64,000 nt of DNA from Holophaga sp. (GTDB lineage Bacteria > Acidobacteriota > Holophagae > Holophagales > Holophagaceae): NCBI GenBank assembly GCA_016715205.1, contig JADKBC010000002.1, positions 62,001 to 126,000 on the forward strand. Direction: 5' to 3'. Position numbers and translations under genes: made by a program. Within the stretch, counting starts at the first letter, position 1. Each line of letters starts with the position of its first letter. Positions 27,071-36,700 of the stretch are shown here, one piece after another. The notes beneath the pieces were generated by a model. The model did not search any database. It worked only from the letters and a program-made list of their open reading frames with translations, and was not told the origin of the DNA.

Positions 27071-27108
27071 TGCAGGCTCTCCGCAGTTGTTGAAGGTTGG
27101 AATTGAAC

Positions 27109-27534
27109 ATGTCTGATTCCCAGGTGCCCTTCGAGCTACTCCTGGAGGTGTTGCCTACCGATATCGACCAGCTGAACCACGTGAACAACGTGGTGTATTT
27201 GCGCTGGGTGCAGGAGGTGGCGATTGCCCATTGGACCGCAACCGCCCCTCCAGAAGCCCAGGCGGTGCTGTTCTGGGTGGTGGTGCGCCATGAAATCGAC
27301 TACAAACGACCGGCCTTGTTGGGCGATGGGATTATTGCCCGCACCTGGGTGGGGCCCGCCTCCCAGCGGGCCTTTGAGCGCAATACGGAAATCCTGAGAG
27401 CCTCCGATCGCATCGTGTTGGCCCGGGCCCGCACCCTTTGGTGCCCCATGGACCGCCACACGGGTCGACCCACGATCGTAAGTGAGGAAGTGCGAGCCGC
27501 CTTTTCCACCGGGCCTGGGGCCGAAGTCACCTAG
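27109..27534 (+). CDS. Acyl-CoA thioesterase, hotdog fold (4HBT/YbgC type)
   Basis: A 141-residue single-domain hotdog protein. It carries the 4HBT motif TDIDQLNHVNNVVYLRWVQE, with the aspartate/asparagine and histidine typical of the 4-hydroxybenzoyl-CoA thioesterase family, and HEIDYKRPALLGDGI with the strand after it. It should hydrolyse acyl-CoA or acyl-ACP thioesters in the cytoplasm; the substrate cannot be told. The ATG at 27109 is preferred over the upstream TTG at 27097. The TAG stop (27532-27534) runs into the left inverted repeat of the MITE-like element, so the element inserted right at the end of this gene and may supply its last bases. Confidence 0.85.
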   Translation: MSDSQVPFELLLEVLPTDIDQLNHVNNVVYLRWVQEVAIAHWTATAPPEAQAVLFWVVVRHEIDYKRPALLGDGIIARTWVGPASQRAFERNTEILRASDRIVLARARTLWCPMDRHTGRPTIVSEEVRAAFSTGPGAEVT

Positions 27535-27845
27535 GAGCGTGTCCAAGTAATGGGTAGGGGCTGCGCTGGTGCGCCATCCGAGGGAGGCAAGGAAGGCGAC
27601 GAAGGCCCTCTCGGTATCGGCTGCGCCGATACGCGAGACAGACTGAAACTTGGTGGACCCAAGGTCGAGGAGCCTGACGCAGCATCCCGAGAGCTGCCGC
27701 CCCAGCCCGAAGGGTTGATGGCAAAGGGCTCCCATGCGGCGTCAGAGGGCTTGGACGGTGTACCTGCACCGCCCTGCGCCCACTTCCTTGCCTGTGAACC
27801 CTTTGCCGTCAACGCAGCCCTTGTCCATTGCTTGGACACGCTCCT
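27533..27845. mobile_element. MITE-like element, 313 bp, with 21-bp terminal inverted repeats
   Basis: The left end AGGAGCGTGTCCAAGTAATG(G) at 27533-27553 matches the reverse complement of the right end at 27825-27845, with a single difference (T versus C at position 16). The 313-base interval contains no convincing gene; open frames on both strands are short, unsupported and cross the ends. This is the structure of a non-autonomous element derived from an IS, possibly of the IS5/IS427 type, although that family guess rests only on the look of the ends. No clear target-site duplication is visible. It fills most of the gene-free stretch 27535-27902. Confidence 0.75.
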
Positions 27846-27902
27846 TGTTAATGCCAGACTGGTCTTGGTGAAACTCACCATTCTCTTGGAGCGTCACCAC
27901 TC

Positions 27903-28295
27903 ATGGATCACGAAACCGCCTTCACCAAGTCCTTCATCCTTTCCGCAAAGCGGGCGCGGTTTCTTCAGGGCCTTGCCGACCCCAAAACCCGCAAGGAAGC
28001 GCTGGAACGGCTTAGTTGCGAGCTGCCGTACATGACCGGGTTTGCCATGGAAGTGCCTGGCCACCAGGACTTCCCGAATGAATTGGAAAAACTGCTGAGG
28101 GCCAAGGGTGCTGGACCCAGGTGTCATGTGATCGCCGATGGGCTGAAAGCCGATGGTCGGGAGCTGGCACTTCGGGAGGCCCTGAACCTGGTTTGCCTCC
28201 ATGACCGTGGTGCCGTCCTGTTGTGCCTTCCTGGGCACCTCGCCTACTACAAGCCGGAATCACCACGGCCGGGAATCATATTGGAACGGCCTTAA
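27903..28295 (+). CDS. Conserved hypothetical protein
   Basis: A 130-residue soluble protein of unknown function. The start AFTKSFILSAKRARFLQGLADPKTRK (by pattern) and the end LCLPGHLAYYKPE followed by GIILERP recall a widespread uncharacterised bacterial family with an N-terminal F-KSFI-A-KR-R segment and a C-terminal IPGKLAYYEGE-like tail. The middle contains an alpha/beta-looking CHVIADGLKADGRELALREAL. Possibly single-stranded or RNA-related, but nothing in the sequence proves it. TTGGAG lies about eleven bases before the ATG. The gene starts 58 bases after the MITE-like element and its stop overlaps the mnmA stop from the other strand by four bases. Confidence 0.7.
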   Translation: MDHETAFTKSFILSAKRARFLQGLADPKTRKEALERLSCELPYMTGFAMEVPGHQDFPNELEKLLRAKGAGPRCHVIADGLKADGRELALREALNLVCLHDRGAVLLCLPGHLAYYKPESPRPGIILERP

Positions 28296-29377
28296 CGATC
28301 GGCGGCGGCGGGCAGTGCCGCGTCGATCCAGCCTCCGCCAATCAGCTGTTCCCCGTCATAGAAGGCCACGGCCTGACCTGGCGTGACCGCGCTCTGGGGA
28401 ATATCAAAATGCGCCAGGACGGTGTCACTTCCCAGGCGTTCCAATCGCGCGGCAGCGCCCGCGTGGCGGGACCGGATCTGCGCGATAACGTGCTCGGGTG
28501 GCGGCGCGTACCAGTGCACGCCGGTGGCGCGCAGGCCGGCGGCAAGCAGATCGGTATCCTCGGTGCTGAGAATCACCGCCGCATCCTCCGCCCGCAATCC
28601 GATCACATGGGCGCGTTCACCCAGGGCAATGCCGAGGCCTCGGCGCTGACCGATGGTGTAGCGGTGGAAGCCTTCGTGGGGGCCGAGCACCTTGCCGTGG
28701 GGGTCCACGAAGTTGCCGAGCCGCATGTCCTTTTCAAAGCGCTGCCGCAGGGATTCCGGGAAGCCCAGGCCTTCGACGGCTAGGCAAATATCCTGGCTTT
28801 CGTGGCGCTCAGCGCTGGCCAGACCCATCTGCCGAGCCAGAGCACGAACCTCGGGTTTCACCATGCCGCCCAGGGGCAGCTCCAGGCGCCGAAGTTGCTC
28901 CGTCTCAAGATAGGAGAGGAAATAAGATTGGTCCTTGGCACGATCCACGCCCCGCAGCAGGCGCACGGTGTCGCCTTCGCGCTCAATACGCGCATAGTGC
29001 CCCGTGGCGATGCGCTCGGCGCCGATGCGCTCGGCATATTCCCCCAGGTAACCAAACTTCATCTCGCGATTGCAGTGCAGACAGGGGCTTGGCGTGCGGC
29101 CCCGCTCGTATTCCGCCCAAGCGGGGCGCATCACACGATCCAAAAAAGTTTCGCGGCAATCCAACACGTAGTGAGGAATGCCCAGGGCGCCGGCCACGGC
29201 GCGGGCCTGGGTGATGCCATCGGCGGAGCAGCAGGAGCGACTGGCCATGCGGTCATCGCAGCTGCGCAGCTGCAGCGTGACCCCCACGGCATCCCAGCCT
29301 TCCTGCACCATCAGCGCCGCCACGACGCTGGAATCCACGCCGCCGCTCATGGCGATGACCATGCGACCTCGGTTCAT
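28292..29377 (-). CDS. mnmA: tRNA-specific 2-thiouridylase
   Basis: A 361-residue ATP-pyrophosphatase-type enzyme that thiolates uridine 34 of tRNAs for Lys, Glu and Gln. The PP-loop AMSGGVDSSVVAALM is at residues 9-23. The CLHCNREMKFG motif and the second catalytic cysteine in SQDICLAVEG are both present, as is the YTIGQRRGLGIA segment of the central domain. The length matches MnmA. It overlaps the cysteine desulfurase gene by four bases, giving a sulfur donor/acceptor pair in one transcript, as in many bacteria where IscS or NifS-type proteins feed sulfur to MnmA through Tus or directly. Confidence 0.95.
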   Translation of the reverse strand: MNRGRMVIAMSGGVDSSVVAALMVQEGWDAVGVTLQLRSCDDRMASRSCCSADGITQARAVAGALGIPHYVLDCRETFLDRVMRPAWAEYERGRTPSPCLHCNREMKFGYLGEYAERIGAERIATGHYARIEREGDTVRLLRGVDRAKDQSYFLSYLETEQLRRLELPLGGMVKPEVRALARQMGLASAERHESQDICLAVEGLGFPESLRQRFEKDMRLGNFVDPHGKVLGPHEGFHRYTIGQRRGLGIALGERAHVIGLRAEDAAVILSTEDTDLLAAGLRATGVHWYAPPPEHVIAQIRSRHAGAAARLERLGSDTVLAHFDIPQSAVTPGQAVAFYDGEQLIGGGWIDAALPAAADR

Positions 29378-30519
29378 GACTGGATCCTTTGCCGCAACCG
29401 AGAAACGGTGGTTTTCAAGATCTCAAGGGTGCGCCGGATGTCATCTTCATCGTTCCCTTCCCCCATGGATAAGCGCAGCGAGGATAATGCTTCGGCATCG
29501 CTCTGCCCCAGGGCCTTGAGCACGGGGTTGGGCTTGCGGCTCTCGGATTGGCATGCGGCACCGAGGGAGACGGAAATGCCATCGAGATCCAGGTTGAGGA
29601 GCAGATCCTCCGCAATCAGGCCCTCAAAGGAAAGGTTCGATGTGTTTGGCACCCGCTGCTTCGGATCGCCGTTGCATCGGGTGCCCGAAATGCCTTCGAG
29701 AACGCCGCGTTCCAGCAGATCGCGAAGATGCCTGCAGTGGGCACTGCGACGCTCCAGATGGGCTTTGGCCAGTTCGCAGGCCTTGCCAAAGCCCGCGATG
29801 CCCGGGAGATTCTCCGTACCTGCCCGGAGGCGTCGTTCCTGCGGGCCACCGTGGAGCAAGGCCGGGAGCTGCAGGCCACGGCGAATGAACAGTGCGCCCA
29901 CGCCCTTGGGGCCGTAAAGCTTATGGGCCGAAATCGAGAGCAGGTCCACACCCAGCTCCCGCACATCCACGGCGATCTTGCCGACGGCCTGCACGGCATC
30001 GGTGTGCATGATGGCGCCCTGTGTTTTGGCCCACTCGGTTGTCTCCCGCACCGGCTGCAACGTGCCCAAGTCGTTGTTGGCCAGCATGAGGGAAACCAGA
30101 GCCACGGGGCCGTTCGACGGGGCTTTTAGTGCATCGAAATCCAGAATGCCATTGGAAGCCACGGGCAGAATGCGCACCTCACGCCCCTGCGCTGCCAAGT
30201 TTTTGCAGGTGTCCAGCACGGCGGAATGTTCGATGGCCGAAGTAAGAATTGCGCCCTCCGGGCGCAAGATCGACCCACCACGAAGGGCCTGGTTATCCGA
30301 CTCCGTGCCGCCGCTGGTGAAGAGGATTTCTTCAGGCTCGGCGCCGACCAAGGCCGCCACGCGGTGCCGGGCCAAGTCCAGAATGCGTTTGGCCGTTTGT
30401 CCGTGGGCATGGATGCTGGAGGGATTCCCCCATCCCTGTTCGAGGCAGGCGCGCATTTCCTCGACCACAGCCGGGTGTGGCGGAGTGGTGGCGTTGTGAT
30501 CCAGGTAGATGCCCTTCAA
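29374..30519 (-). CDS. Cysteine desulfurase (NifS/IscS type)
   Basis: A 381-residue PLP enzyme taking sulfur from cysteine as a persulfide. Family motifs are IYLDHNATTPPHPAV at the N-terminus, TSGGTESDNQAL, ISAHKLYGPKGVGALF with the PLP lysine, and the loop LGAACQSESRKPN with the active-site cysteine near residue 325. The cysteine loop and overall layout fit IscS/NifS group I. It overlaps mnmA by four bases and so most likely supplies sulfur for tRNA thiolation; no iscU or scaffold gene is in view, so a role in iron-sulfur assembly cannot be judged. Confidence 0.93.
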   Translation of the reverse strand: MKGIYLDHNATTPPHPAVVEEMRACLEQGWGNPSSIHAHGQTAKRILDLARHRVAALVGAEPEEILFTSGGTESDNQALRGGSILRPEGAILTSAIEHSAVLDTCKNLAAQGREVRILPVASNGILDFDALKAPSNGPVALVSLMLANNDLGTLQPVRETTEWAKTQGAIMHTDAVQAVGKIAVDVRELGVDLLSISAHKLYGPKGVGALFIRRGLQLPALLHGGPQERRLRAGTENLPGIAGFGKACELAKAHLERRSAHCRHLRDLLERGVLEGISGTRCNGDPKQRVPNTSNLSFEGLIAEDLLLNLDLDGISVSLGAACQSESRKPNPVLKALGQSDAEALSSLRLSMGEGNDEDDIRRTLEILKTTVSRLRQRIQS

Positions 30520-30663
30520 TTCAGCTTCCCTCGCAATTAGTCATGATAACCGCCGACCTTCAAGGCTCCGGCAGGTCTTGGATGACGGATCGGGCCAGAA
30601 TGCTCCTTGGTGGGGATTAGAATTCGTGCGGACCGCCCGGATACAATGAACTCAGGAGCTCCT

Positions 30664-31422
30664 ATGTTCACGCACGCGATCTGCCGCAAGCCGGGCCTCA
30701 ACTTTTCCCATGGTCTCACCACCGTTCAAGGTGCAAAACCCGATTACGCGGTGATGATGACGCAGCATGATGCCTACGTGGGCGCACTGCGCAAACTGGG
30801 TCTACAGGTGGATGTGCTGGAGCCCCTGGCTGAATTCCCGGATGCCTATTTCGTGGAGGATGCCGCCATCATGACGGCGGAGTTGGCCATCGTCACCCGC
30901 CCTGGTGCCAAGGCTCGACGAGGCGAGGCTGCGGCCATGGAACCGGTCATCGCCAAGCATCGCCCCATCGCTCGCATCGAAGCACCTGGCAAGCTGGATG
31001 GCGGTGACGTGCTGTTTGTGGGACGCCATGCGCTTATCGGTGTCTCCGAGCGCAGCAACCCCGAAGGGGCGGAACAGCTTGGGGAAATTCTTGAAGACCA
31101 TGGTTACACTTGGACCGCCGTGCCCGTGGCCGAGGGCCTGCATTTCAAATCCAGCGTCAACTGGGTGGGTGGCAAGAATCTGCTGGTAACGGAAGATTTC
31201 GCAGGCATGGATGAACTGGAAGGCTACCGCCAGATCGTGGTGGATCCCGCCGAAACGTACTCGGCCAACGTGCTGTGGATTAATGGCACGCTGCTGGTGC
31301 CCGCGGGTTATCCCAAGACCCGGAAGAAGCTGGAAGCCCTGGGCCTTCCGATGATCGATCTGGATACCAGCGAAGCCCGCAAGATGGATGGTGGGCTTAC
31401 CTGCATGTCACTAAGGTTCTAA
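30664..31422 (+). CDS. Dimethylarginine dimethylaminohydrolase-type guanidine hydrolase
   Basis: A 252-residue member of the DDAH/arginine deiminase fold superfamily, which cleaves methylated arginines or related guanidines to citrulline. Motifs are FPDAYFVEDAAIM with acidic residues, PGKLDGGDVLFVG, GLHFKSSVNWV with the catalytic histidine, and the C-terminal LTCMSLRF with the catalytic cysteine four residues before the end. The upstream methionines are rejected because AGGAG lies five bases before the ATG at 30664. It is not in an operon with arginine genes, and the substrate could be arginine, dimethylarginine or another amidine. Confidence 0.88.
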   Translation: MFTHAICRKPGLNFSHGLTTVQGAKPDYAVMMTQHDAYVGALRKLGLQVDVLEPLAEFPDAYFVEDAAIMTAELAIVTRPGAKARRGEAAAMEPVIAKHRPIARIEAPGKLDGGDVLFVGRHALIGVSERSNPEGAEQLGEILEDHGYTWTAVPVAEGLHFKSSVNWVGGKNLLVTEDFAGMDELEGYRQIVVDPAETYSANVLWINGTLLVPAGYPKTRKKLEALGLPMIDLDTSEARKMDGGLTCMSLRF

Positions 31423-31429
31423 CGCCCCG

Positions 31430-32398
31430 GTGACGACATCCACGGCGCTGATCCTGCTGCTCGGGCTGTGCTGCCTGCTGCCGGATATGCCGCGCCTGCA
31501 CTGGCAGGGCTGGCCCGCCTGGGCAGGACTGCTGGCGGGTGTGGGGGTGGCGTTGACGCTGGGGAATCCCCATGCCGCCCGCACCCGGGCCTTTACACCT
31601 AAGCTCCTGGCCTGGTCCGTGGTGGGCCTGGGGGCCGCCATGAACTTACGCACCGTGGCAGTGGTGGGAATACAGGGCTTTGGTTACACCTTGGTGGGGA
31701 TCACCTTGACCTTGGCGCTGGGATGGTTATTGGGCAAATGGCTTGCGGTTACGCGCAACACCTCGCTCCTGGTGAGCGTGGGTACGGCCATCTGTGGAGG
31801 CAGTGCCATTGCGGCTGTGGCTCCGGTGTTACACGCGGACGAAGAAGACACGAGCCTCGCCCTGGCCACGGTCTTTCTGCTGAACGCTTCGGCCCTCCTG
31901 ATTTTTCCGATAATCGGCCATGCGTTGCACCTGCCCCAGCGAAGCTTTGGCCTCTGGGCAGCCTTGGCCATCCACGACACTTCCAGCGTGGTGGGAGCAG
32001 CTTCCATCTATGGCTCTGAAGCCTTGACGATTGCCACCACCACCAAACTGGCGCGGGCCCTGTGGATCGTCCCTGTGACCCTCGGTTTAGGACTATGGAT
32101 ATCGCGCCGTGAGCATCACCAGACTGGGCCCGTGAAGGCCAAGCGCCCCTGGTTCATTCTGGGCTTTTTGGCTGCGGCAGCCCTGGTCACGTTTCTACCC
32201 GTGCTGAAACCGACCGGACTGCTGGTGGCCGGTCTGGCCAAGCGCAGCCTCGTGCTCACGCTATTTTTACTAGGCCTGGGTCTCAGCCGGGCGAGCGTGA
32301 CCAGGGTGGGGCCACGGCCTTTCCTTCAAGGTGTTTTGCTTTGGTTGTTGGTGGGTGGAGGCACGCTGGGAGCGATATTCCTGGGATGGATTCGGTAG
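31430..32398 (+). CDS. YeiH/UPF0324 family putative sulfate or anion exporter
   Basis: A 322-residue polytopic membrane protein with about nine or ten hydrophobic helices. Family signatures include LLAWSVVGLGAAMNL, SVGTAICGGSAIAAVAPVL, and HDTSSVVGAASIYG. This family (PF03601, also called PSE) is annotated as putative sulfate exporters, without strong experimental proof of substrate. The GTG at 31430 follows the DDAH-type stop by seven bases, so it is probably in the same transcript. It converges on ridA with only four bases between stops. Confidence 0.85.
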   Translation: MTTSTALILLLGLCCLLPDMPRLHWQGWPAWAGLLAGVGVALTLGNPHAARTRAFTPKLLAWSVVGLGAAMNLRTVAVVGIQGFGYTLVGITLTLALGWLLGKWLAVTRNTSLLVSVGTAICGGSAIAAVAPVLHADEEDTSLALATVFLLNASALLIFPIIGHALHLPQRSFGLWAALAIHDTSSVVGAASIYGSEALTIATTTKLARALWIVPVTLGLGLWISRREHHQTGPVKAKRPWFILGFLAAAALVTFLPVLKPTGLLVAGLAKRSLVLTLFLLGLGLSRASVTRVGPRPFLQGVLLWLLVGGGTLGAIFLGWIR

Positions 32399-32402
32399 GT
32401 CC

Positions 32403-32777
32403 CTAAATCTCTGCGATCAGCTCGATTTCCACCTTCGCGGCGCGGGGCAGGGCGGCCACCTGGACGGTGCTGCGGGCGGGTTTGGCCTGCCCCAGGTGTT
32501 TTTCGTAGACGGCGTTGAAGGCCGCGAAATCAGCCAGATCCGCCAGGAACACGGTGGTCTTGGCCACGCGGTCCCAGGTGGTGCCTGCGGCTTCGAGCAC
32601 CGCATCCAGGTTGGCCAGTACGCGCTCGGTCTGGGCTTCGATTGAGCCTGTCACCATTTCCATGGTTTCGGGGATGAGGGGAATCTGTCCGGCGGTGAAC
32701 AGCAGATTGCCCACGATTTTGGCTTGGCTGTAGGGGCCGATGGCGGCGGGGGCTTTGGGCGTGGCAATGGTTTTCAT
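32403..32777 (-). CDS. ridA: RidA-family enamine/imine deaminase
   Basis: A 124-residue RidA/YjgF protein that hydrolyses reactive enamines made by PLP enzymes such as serine/threonine dehydratases. Visible features are GPYSQAKIVGNLLFTAGQIPL near the N-terminus, the helix TERVLANLDAVLEAAGTTWD, and the C-terminal PARSTVQVAALPRAAKVEIELIAEI with the substrate-binding arginine. The start at 32777 is preceded by GGAG and matches the family; the longer frame upstream is inside the SWIM gene region. Confidence 0.95.
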   Translation of the reverse strand: MKTIATPKAPAAIGPYSQAKIVGNLLFTAGQIPLIPETMEMVTGSIEAQTERVLANLDAVLEAAGTTWDRVAKTTVFLADLADFAAFNAVYEKHLGQAKPARSTVQVAALPRAAKVEIELIAEI

Positions 32778-32826
32778 GGGTGGCTCCGATAAGGGCCCAA
32801 AGAAGATGGGCGAAGCGCTCGCGACA

Positions 32827-33798
32827 CTACTTTCCCCAGCGCCGTTTCTTCCCTCGCCAGTTGCGATTGGAGGGCGGCGGTGGCGGCGGAATGGGTGTCT
32901 CAAAGGGGGAGATGGGCTGGGCCTCGCCGGGCATGGCTTCCGGGTCTTCCAGGTTATCGATGCCTTCTTCGATCTGGGTCTGAACCACCTGGGCCGTACG
33001 GTGCATAAGGGCAGCCAGACAGAGACTGGCCTCGATGCGGGCATGGGGTAGCGGCCCCAACTGGACGAAGACACTCGGATCCGCCGGGAGATTGCGGGGG
33101 ATGATGAACTCCGGCAATGGCCCTGCCAACACATCGAAGTCATCGGGATCCACCCGCAGCCAGGGGTCTACGAAGGCATGTTTCTGCGCCAGCAGATCGG
33201 CCAGGGGCACCACCTTCTTGGGTCGGCCGCGCTTGCGGGGGGCGGGTTCGGTGCTGTTGGTGGTGGCGTCCAGATGCGCTTGCAGCGCCTCTAGAATGCC
33301 ATCGCGGGTCATGCCCCGCAGGTCGAAGAGCAGCCAGGGATCGCGATCCAGAGCCTCGGCCATGATGTAGCAGGCCGCAGCCACGTGCTTGCAGGGGTTG
33401 GCCCAATCCGGACAGTCACAGTGGGTTTGCAGTTCCTTGGGCACGCGCGGATAGAGGCTGGCGCCCGCTTCGCGGAAGGTTTCATCGAGGCCCTGGGGCA
33501 TCTCGCCCGCCAGCAGGCTGGCCACAAAACGGCTTTCCAGGGCGATGCGCTCCAGCGCTTTTTCCCACTGGGCAGGGCTGAGCGCAGGCAGGCCAAGGGT
33601 CACGTTGTAGGTCTTGCGCCCGTGCACCTTCGCCTGGATCTCGCCGGGCTTCACGGTGAAGTGGCTGACCGCACCTTCTTCCGCGTATTTCTTGCCGCGG
33701 GGCAATCGGTTTTCGTAATCGTCGCCCAATTTTTCGAGGCCGCTGATCCAGAGGCGACCCCACCAGGTGGTACCAAAGCGTTCGCTGGAGTGGATCAT
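32827..33798 (-). CDS. SWIM zinc finger protein
   Basis: A 323-residue protein with a SWIM-type zinc finger, CDCPDWANPCKHVAAACY, near residues 127-144 (CxC...CxH ligands). A positively charged segment, PRKRGRPKKV, follows near residue 205, and the C-terminus has a polyproline and basic tail (PIPPPPPPSNRNWRGKKRR). SWIM proteins of this type are commonly encoded next to SNF2-family ATPases, as here: the start overlaps the helicase stop by four bases. They probably act with that ATPase on DNA or DNA-protein complexes; the exact task is unknown. Confidence 0.9.
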   Translation of the reverse strand: MIHSSERFGTTWWGRLWISGLEKLGDDYENRLPRGKKYAEEGAVSHFTVKPGEIQAKVHGRKTYNVTLGLPALSPAQWEKALERIALESRFVASLLAGEMPQGLDETFREAGASLYPRVPKELQTHCDCPDWANPCKHVAAACYIMAEALDRDPWLLFDLRGMTRDGILEALQAHLDATTNSTEPAPRKRGRPKKVVPLADLLAQKHAFVDPWLRVDPDDFDVLAGPLPEFIIPRNLPADPSVFVQLGPLPHARIEASLCLAALMHRTAQVVQTQIEEGIDNLEDPEAMPGEAQPISPFETPIPPPPPPSNRNWRGKKRRWGK

Positions 33799-36700
33799 CC
33801 GATCACCCCTTTCTTGGCCACGATGCGCCGTTTTGGAGCGGGCTTCGCGGCAGGCTTCGGCGCGATTCTGGGTGGTGTTGCGGAGACGACTTCGGGCTCG
33901 GGCTCAGGGATATCAGGTTCCGGCACAACCACCGCCTCGACCGGATGCGAACTGCCATTGCCTTCTTCTTCCGTCATCAGATCCACATCGGTATCCAGGG
34001 CCACCAGGCGGCGCAGGGCGTCATCATCCAGCTCCGTGAGCCAGCCTTCGCCGGAGCCAACTACGCGGTCAGCGAGGTCGCGCTTGCTTTCCAGCATGGC
34101 GTCGATCTTTTCTTCCAGGGTGCCCATGGTGATGAGCTTGTGCACCTGCACGTTCTTGGTTTGGCCGATGCGGTAGGTTCGGTCCGTGGCCTGGTCTTCC
34201 ACGGCGGGATTCCACCAACGATCGAAGTGGAACACATGGGTGGCGGCGGTAAGGTTCAAGCCAACGCCCCCGGCCTTGAGGCTGAGGATCAGCACCTTGG
34301 AGCCATCGGCATCTTCCTGGAAGGAGCGCACCATTTCGTCGCGCTGATCCCGGGTGCTGCCGCCGTGCAGGAAGGGCGGTTCGAAGCCGAGCACATCGTT
34401 CAAATGGATCTGTAGACGATCGCCCATCTCCTTGAACTGGGTGAAGATCAGGGCTTTTTCGCCGCTCTCCAGCACTTCTTCCAGCATGTCCGTGAGGCGT
34501 TCCAGCTTGCCACTGCGAGCCTTGTAAGGGCCCTGCTGCTTGAGGAACTGGCTGGGGTGGTTGCAGATCTGCTTGAGGTGCGTGAGCAGGGCCAGAATGC
34601 GGCCCCGGCGTTCAATGCTGGTGGCGGCAGCCAGATCCTTTTCCATCTGATCCACGCGGGCCTGGTACAGCAGCGCCTGTTCCTTGGTGAGCTGCGTGTA
34701 GACCTTCATCTCGTTCTTTTCGGGCAGATCCTGGATGATGTTGCGGTCGGTTTTTACGCGACGCAGGATGAAGGGGCCCACGCGTTGGCGCAGTTCCAGG
34801 GCCGCGTCGGGATCGCGGTATTTCTCGATGGGTGTGGCGAAGCGTTCCTTGAAACTGGCTTCGTTGCCCAAATAGCCCGTGAGCGCGAAAGCCAGGATGG
34901 ACCACAGTTCCAGCAAGCGGTTCTCGATGGGTGTGCCGGTGAGGGCGATCTTGCAGGGCGCCTTGATTTTGCGGACGGCCTTGGCCTGTGCGCTACCGGC
35001 ATTCTTGATGGCCTGGGCTTCGTCCACCACCACGATGGCCCAACTACGGGCGCCGAAGATCTCCTCTTCGCGGCGGATCACACCGTACGTGGTGAGCACG
35101 ATGGTGTGGGGTTTGAAAACCTTGGGCAGTTCCTCGCGGTTGTTGCCATGGTGAACGAAGAAGGGCACCGACGGCGCGAACTTGGCGATTTCGCGTTCCC
35201 AGTTGCCAAGCAGCGAGGTGGGGCAGATGAGCAGCGTAGGCGGGCCAAAGGTGGGGCTCTGTTCTTGGCGATGCAGCATCAAGGCCAGCACCTGGATGGT
35301 TTTGCCCAGGCCCATGTCATCGGCCAAAATGCCACCAAGGCCCAGGCGGGTGAGGCCTTCCAGCCACGCCAAGCCGCGCACCTGGTAGGGACGCAACTGG
35401 CCCTTGAAGGTTTTGGGTTGGGTGATGGGTTTGTCGGGCAGGTTTTTCAATTCGGACAGGGCCGCGCCGAAATCGCCCGCCACTTCCACTTCGATGGCTT
35501 CGCTGACGCCCGGAATGCGCGCGGTGCCCGTGAGGGCTGCAGCCAGGGCTTCGCCCCGGGACATGCTCTCGAAGCCCGCGCCACGACTGGCCTGGATGAC
35601 CGCCGTGATCTGCTTGAGGGTTTCGGGGTCCAGGGCCACCCACTTGCCCTTCCAGGCCACCAGCGGATGCCGGAGGCTGGCCATCTGGGCGAAATCTTCG
35701 ATTTCCAGCGTGTCATCGCCGAGCATGAGGGACCATTCGGCGGATACGGCGCCTTCGAGGCCCTCCTGGCGGGGCAATCGGGCGGTGGCGGTCTCTTCGA
35801 CCTTGCGAGCGCCCAGGCGCACCTTGGCGCGCAAACGGCGGGCACCGCCGAATTCGGCCATGCCTTCGGGCAGATGTACGAGGAACCCGGCTTCCTTGAG
35901 CTGGGCGGCGCCCCGGGTCAAAAAGGTCCAGGCTTCCGTGGGCAGCAGCACGAGATCTTCAGGCGTCTGCCCGGCCAGGGCGCCTTGCAGGGGCGGAAAG
36001 AAGGGCACGGCGCGGGCCAGACCACGCAACAGGACCTTGCGGGCCTCCAGTACGCCAGCGTTGGTGGAGGGCTCCCAAAGTCGCGCCACGGGAATGTATT
36101 CGCTCTCGGGCGTTTCCAGACCGACCTTGAGCACCCACCCCTCTTCGCTGAGGCGATCCGCTTCCTGGATGGCATCCCGATCCATGGGCACAGCGGGTGC
36201 TTCCAGGCTCAGGCTGGGACGGATCCACTGGGCGCGGGCGCCTTCACTCCACTGTTCGAGCTGTTCGCCCAAGGTGCGTTCGGTGATGCCCGTGGTGGGG
36301 AATTCATTCATGGGATGGGAAAGCGCCACCATCAGGCGTTCGTCCCAGGGCAGCCGATCCCGCTTATGGCCACGCAGGCGGTGAATCAATCCCAGGCGGG
36401 GATCTTCGCCGGGGCGCAATCCCCCCGCCACGAAGCGCACCAGGAAATCGGCACCGTCCTCCAGGAAGGACCGCAGCAGGCCTTCGGCGGAGGGTGGCAT
36501 GGCCAGGTCGTCTTCGATTTCTTCGGTATCCAAGGTGCCCAGCGCCAGGCCCTTGGTGAACACCCAGATATCGTCTTCCGGGAAGGCCAAGGTTGAGGGC
36601 GGCATGGCCTTCACGAGTTTCTCCACGGCCTCGCGATCGGCCGGGCTGGTGAGGCTGATGCCCCAGTTGGCGCGCCAGGGATTGCCCTGGGTATTCAGTT

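Noticed and set aside
27531..27881. Frames inside the MITE-like element read as a transposase remnant
   Set aside because: The peptides are short, low complexity and cross the inverted repeats; no DDE motif was found.
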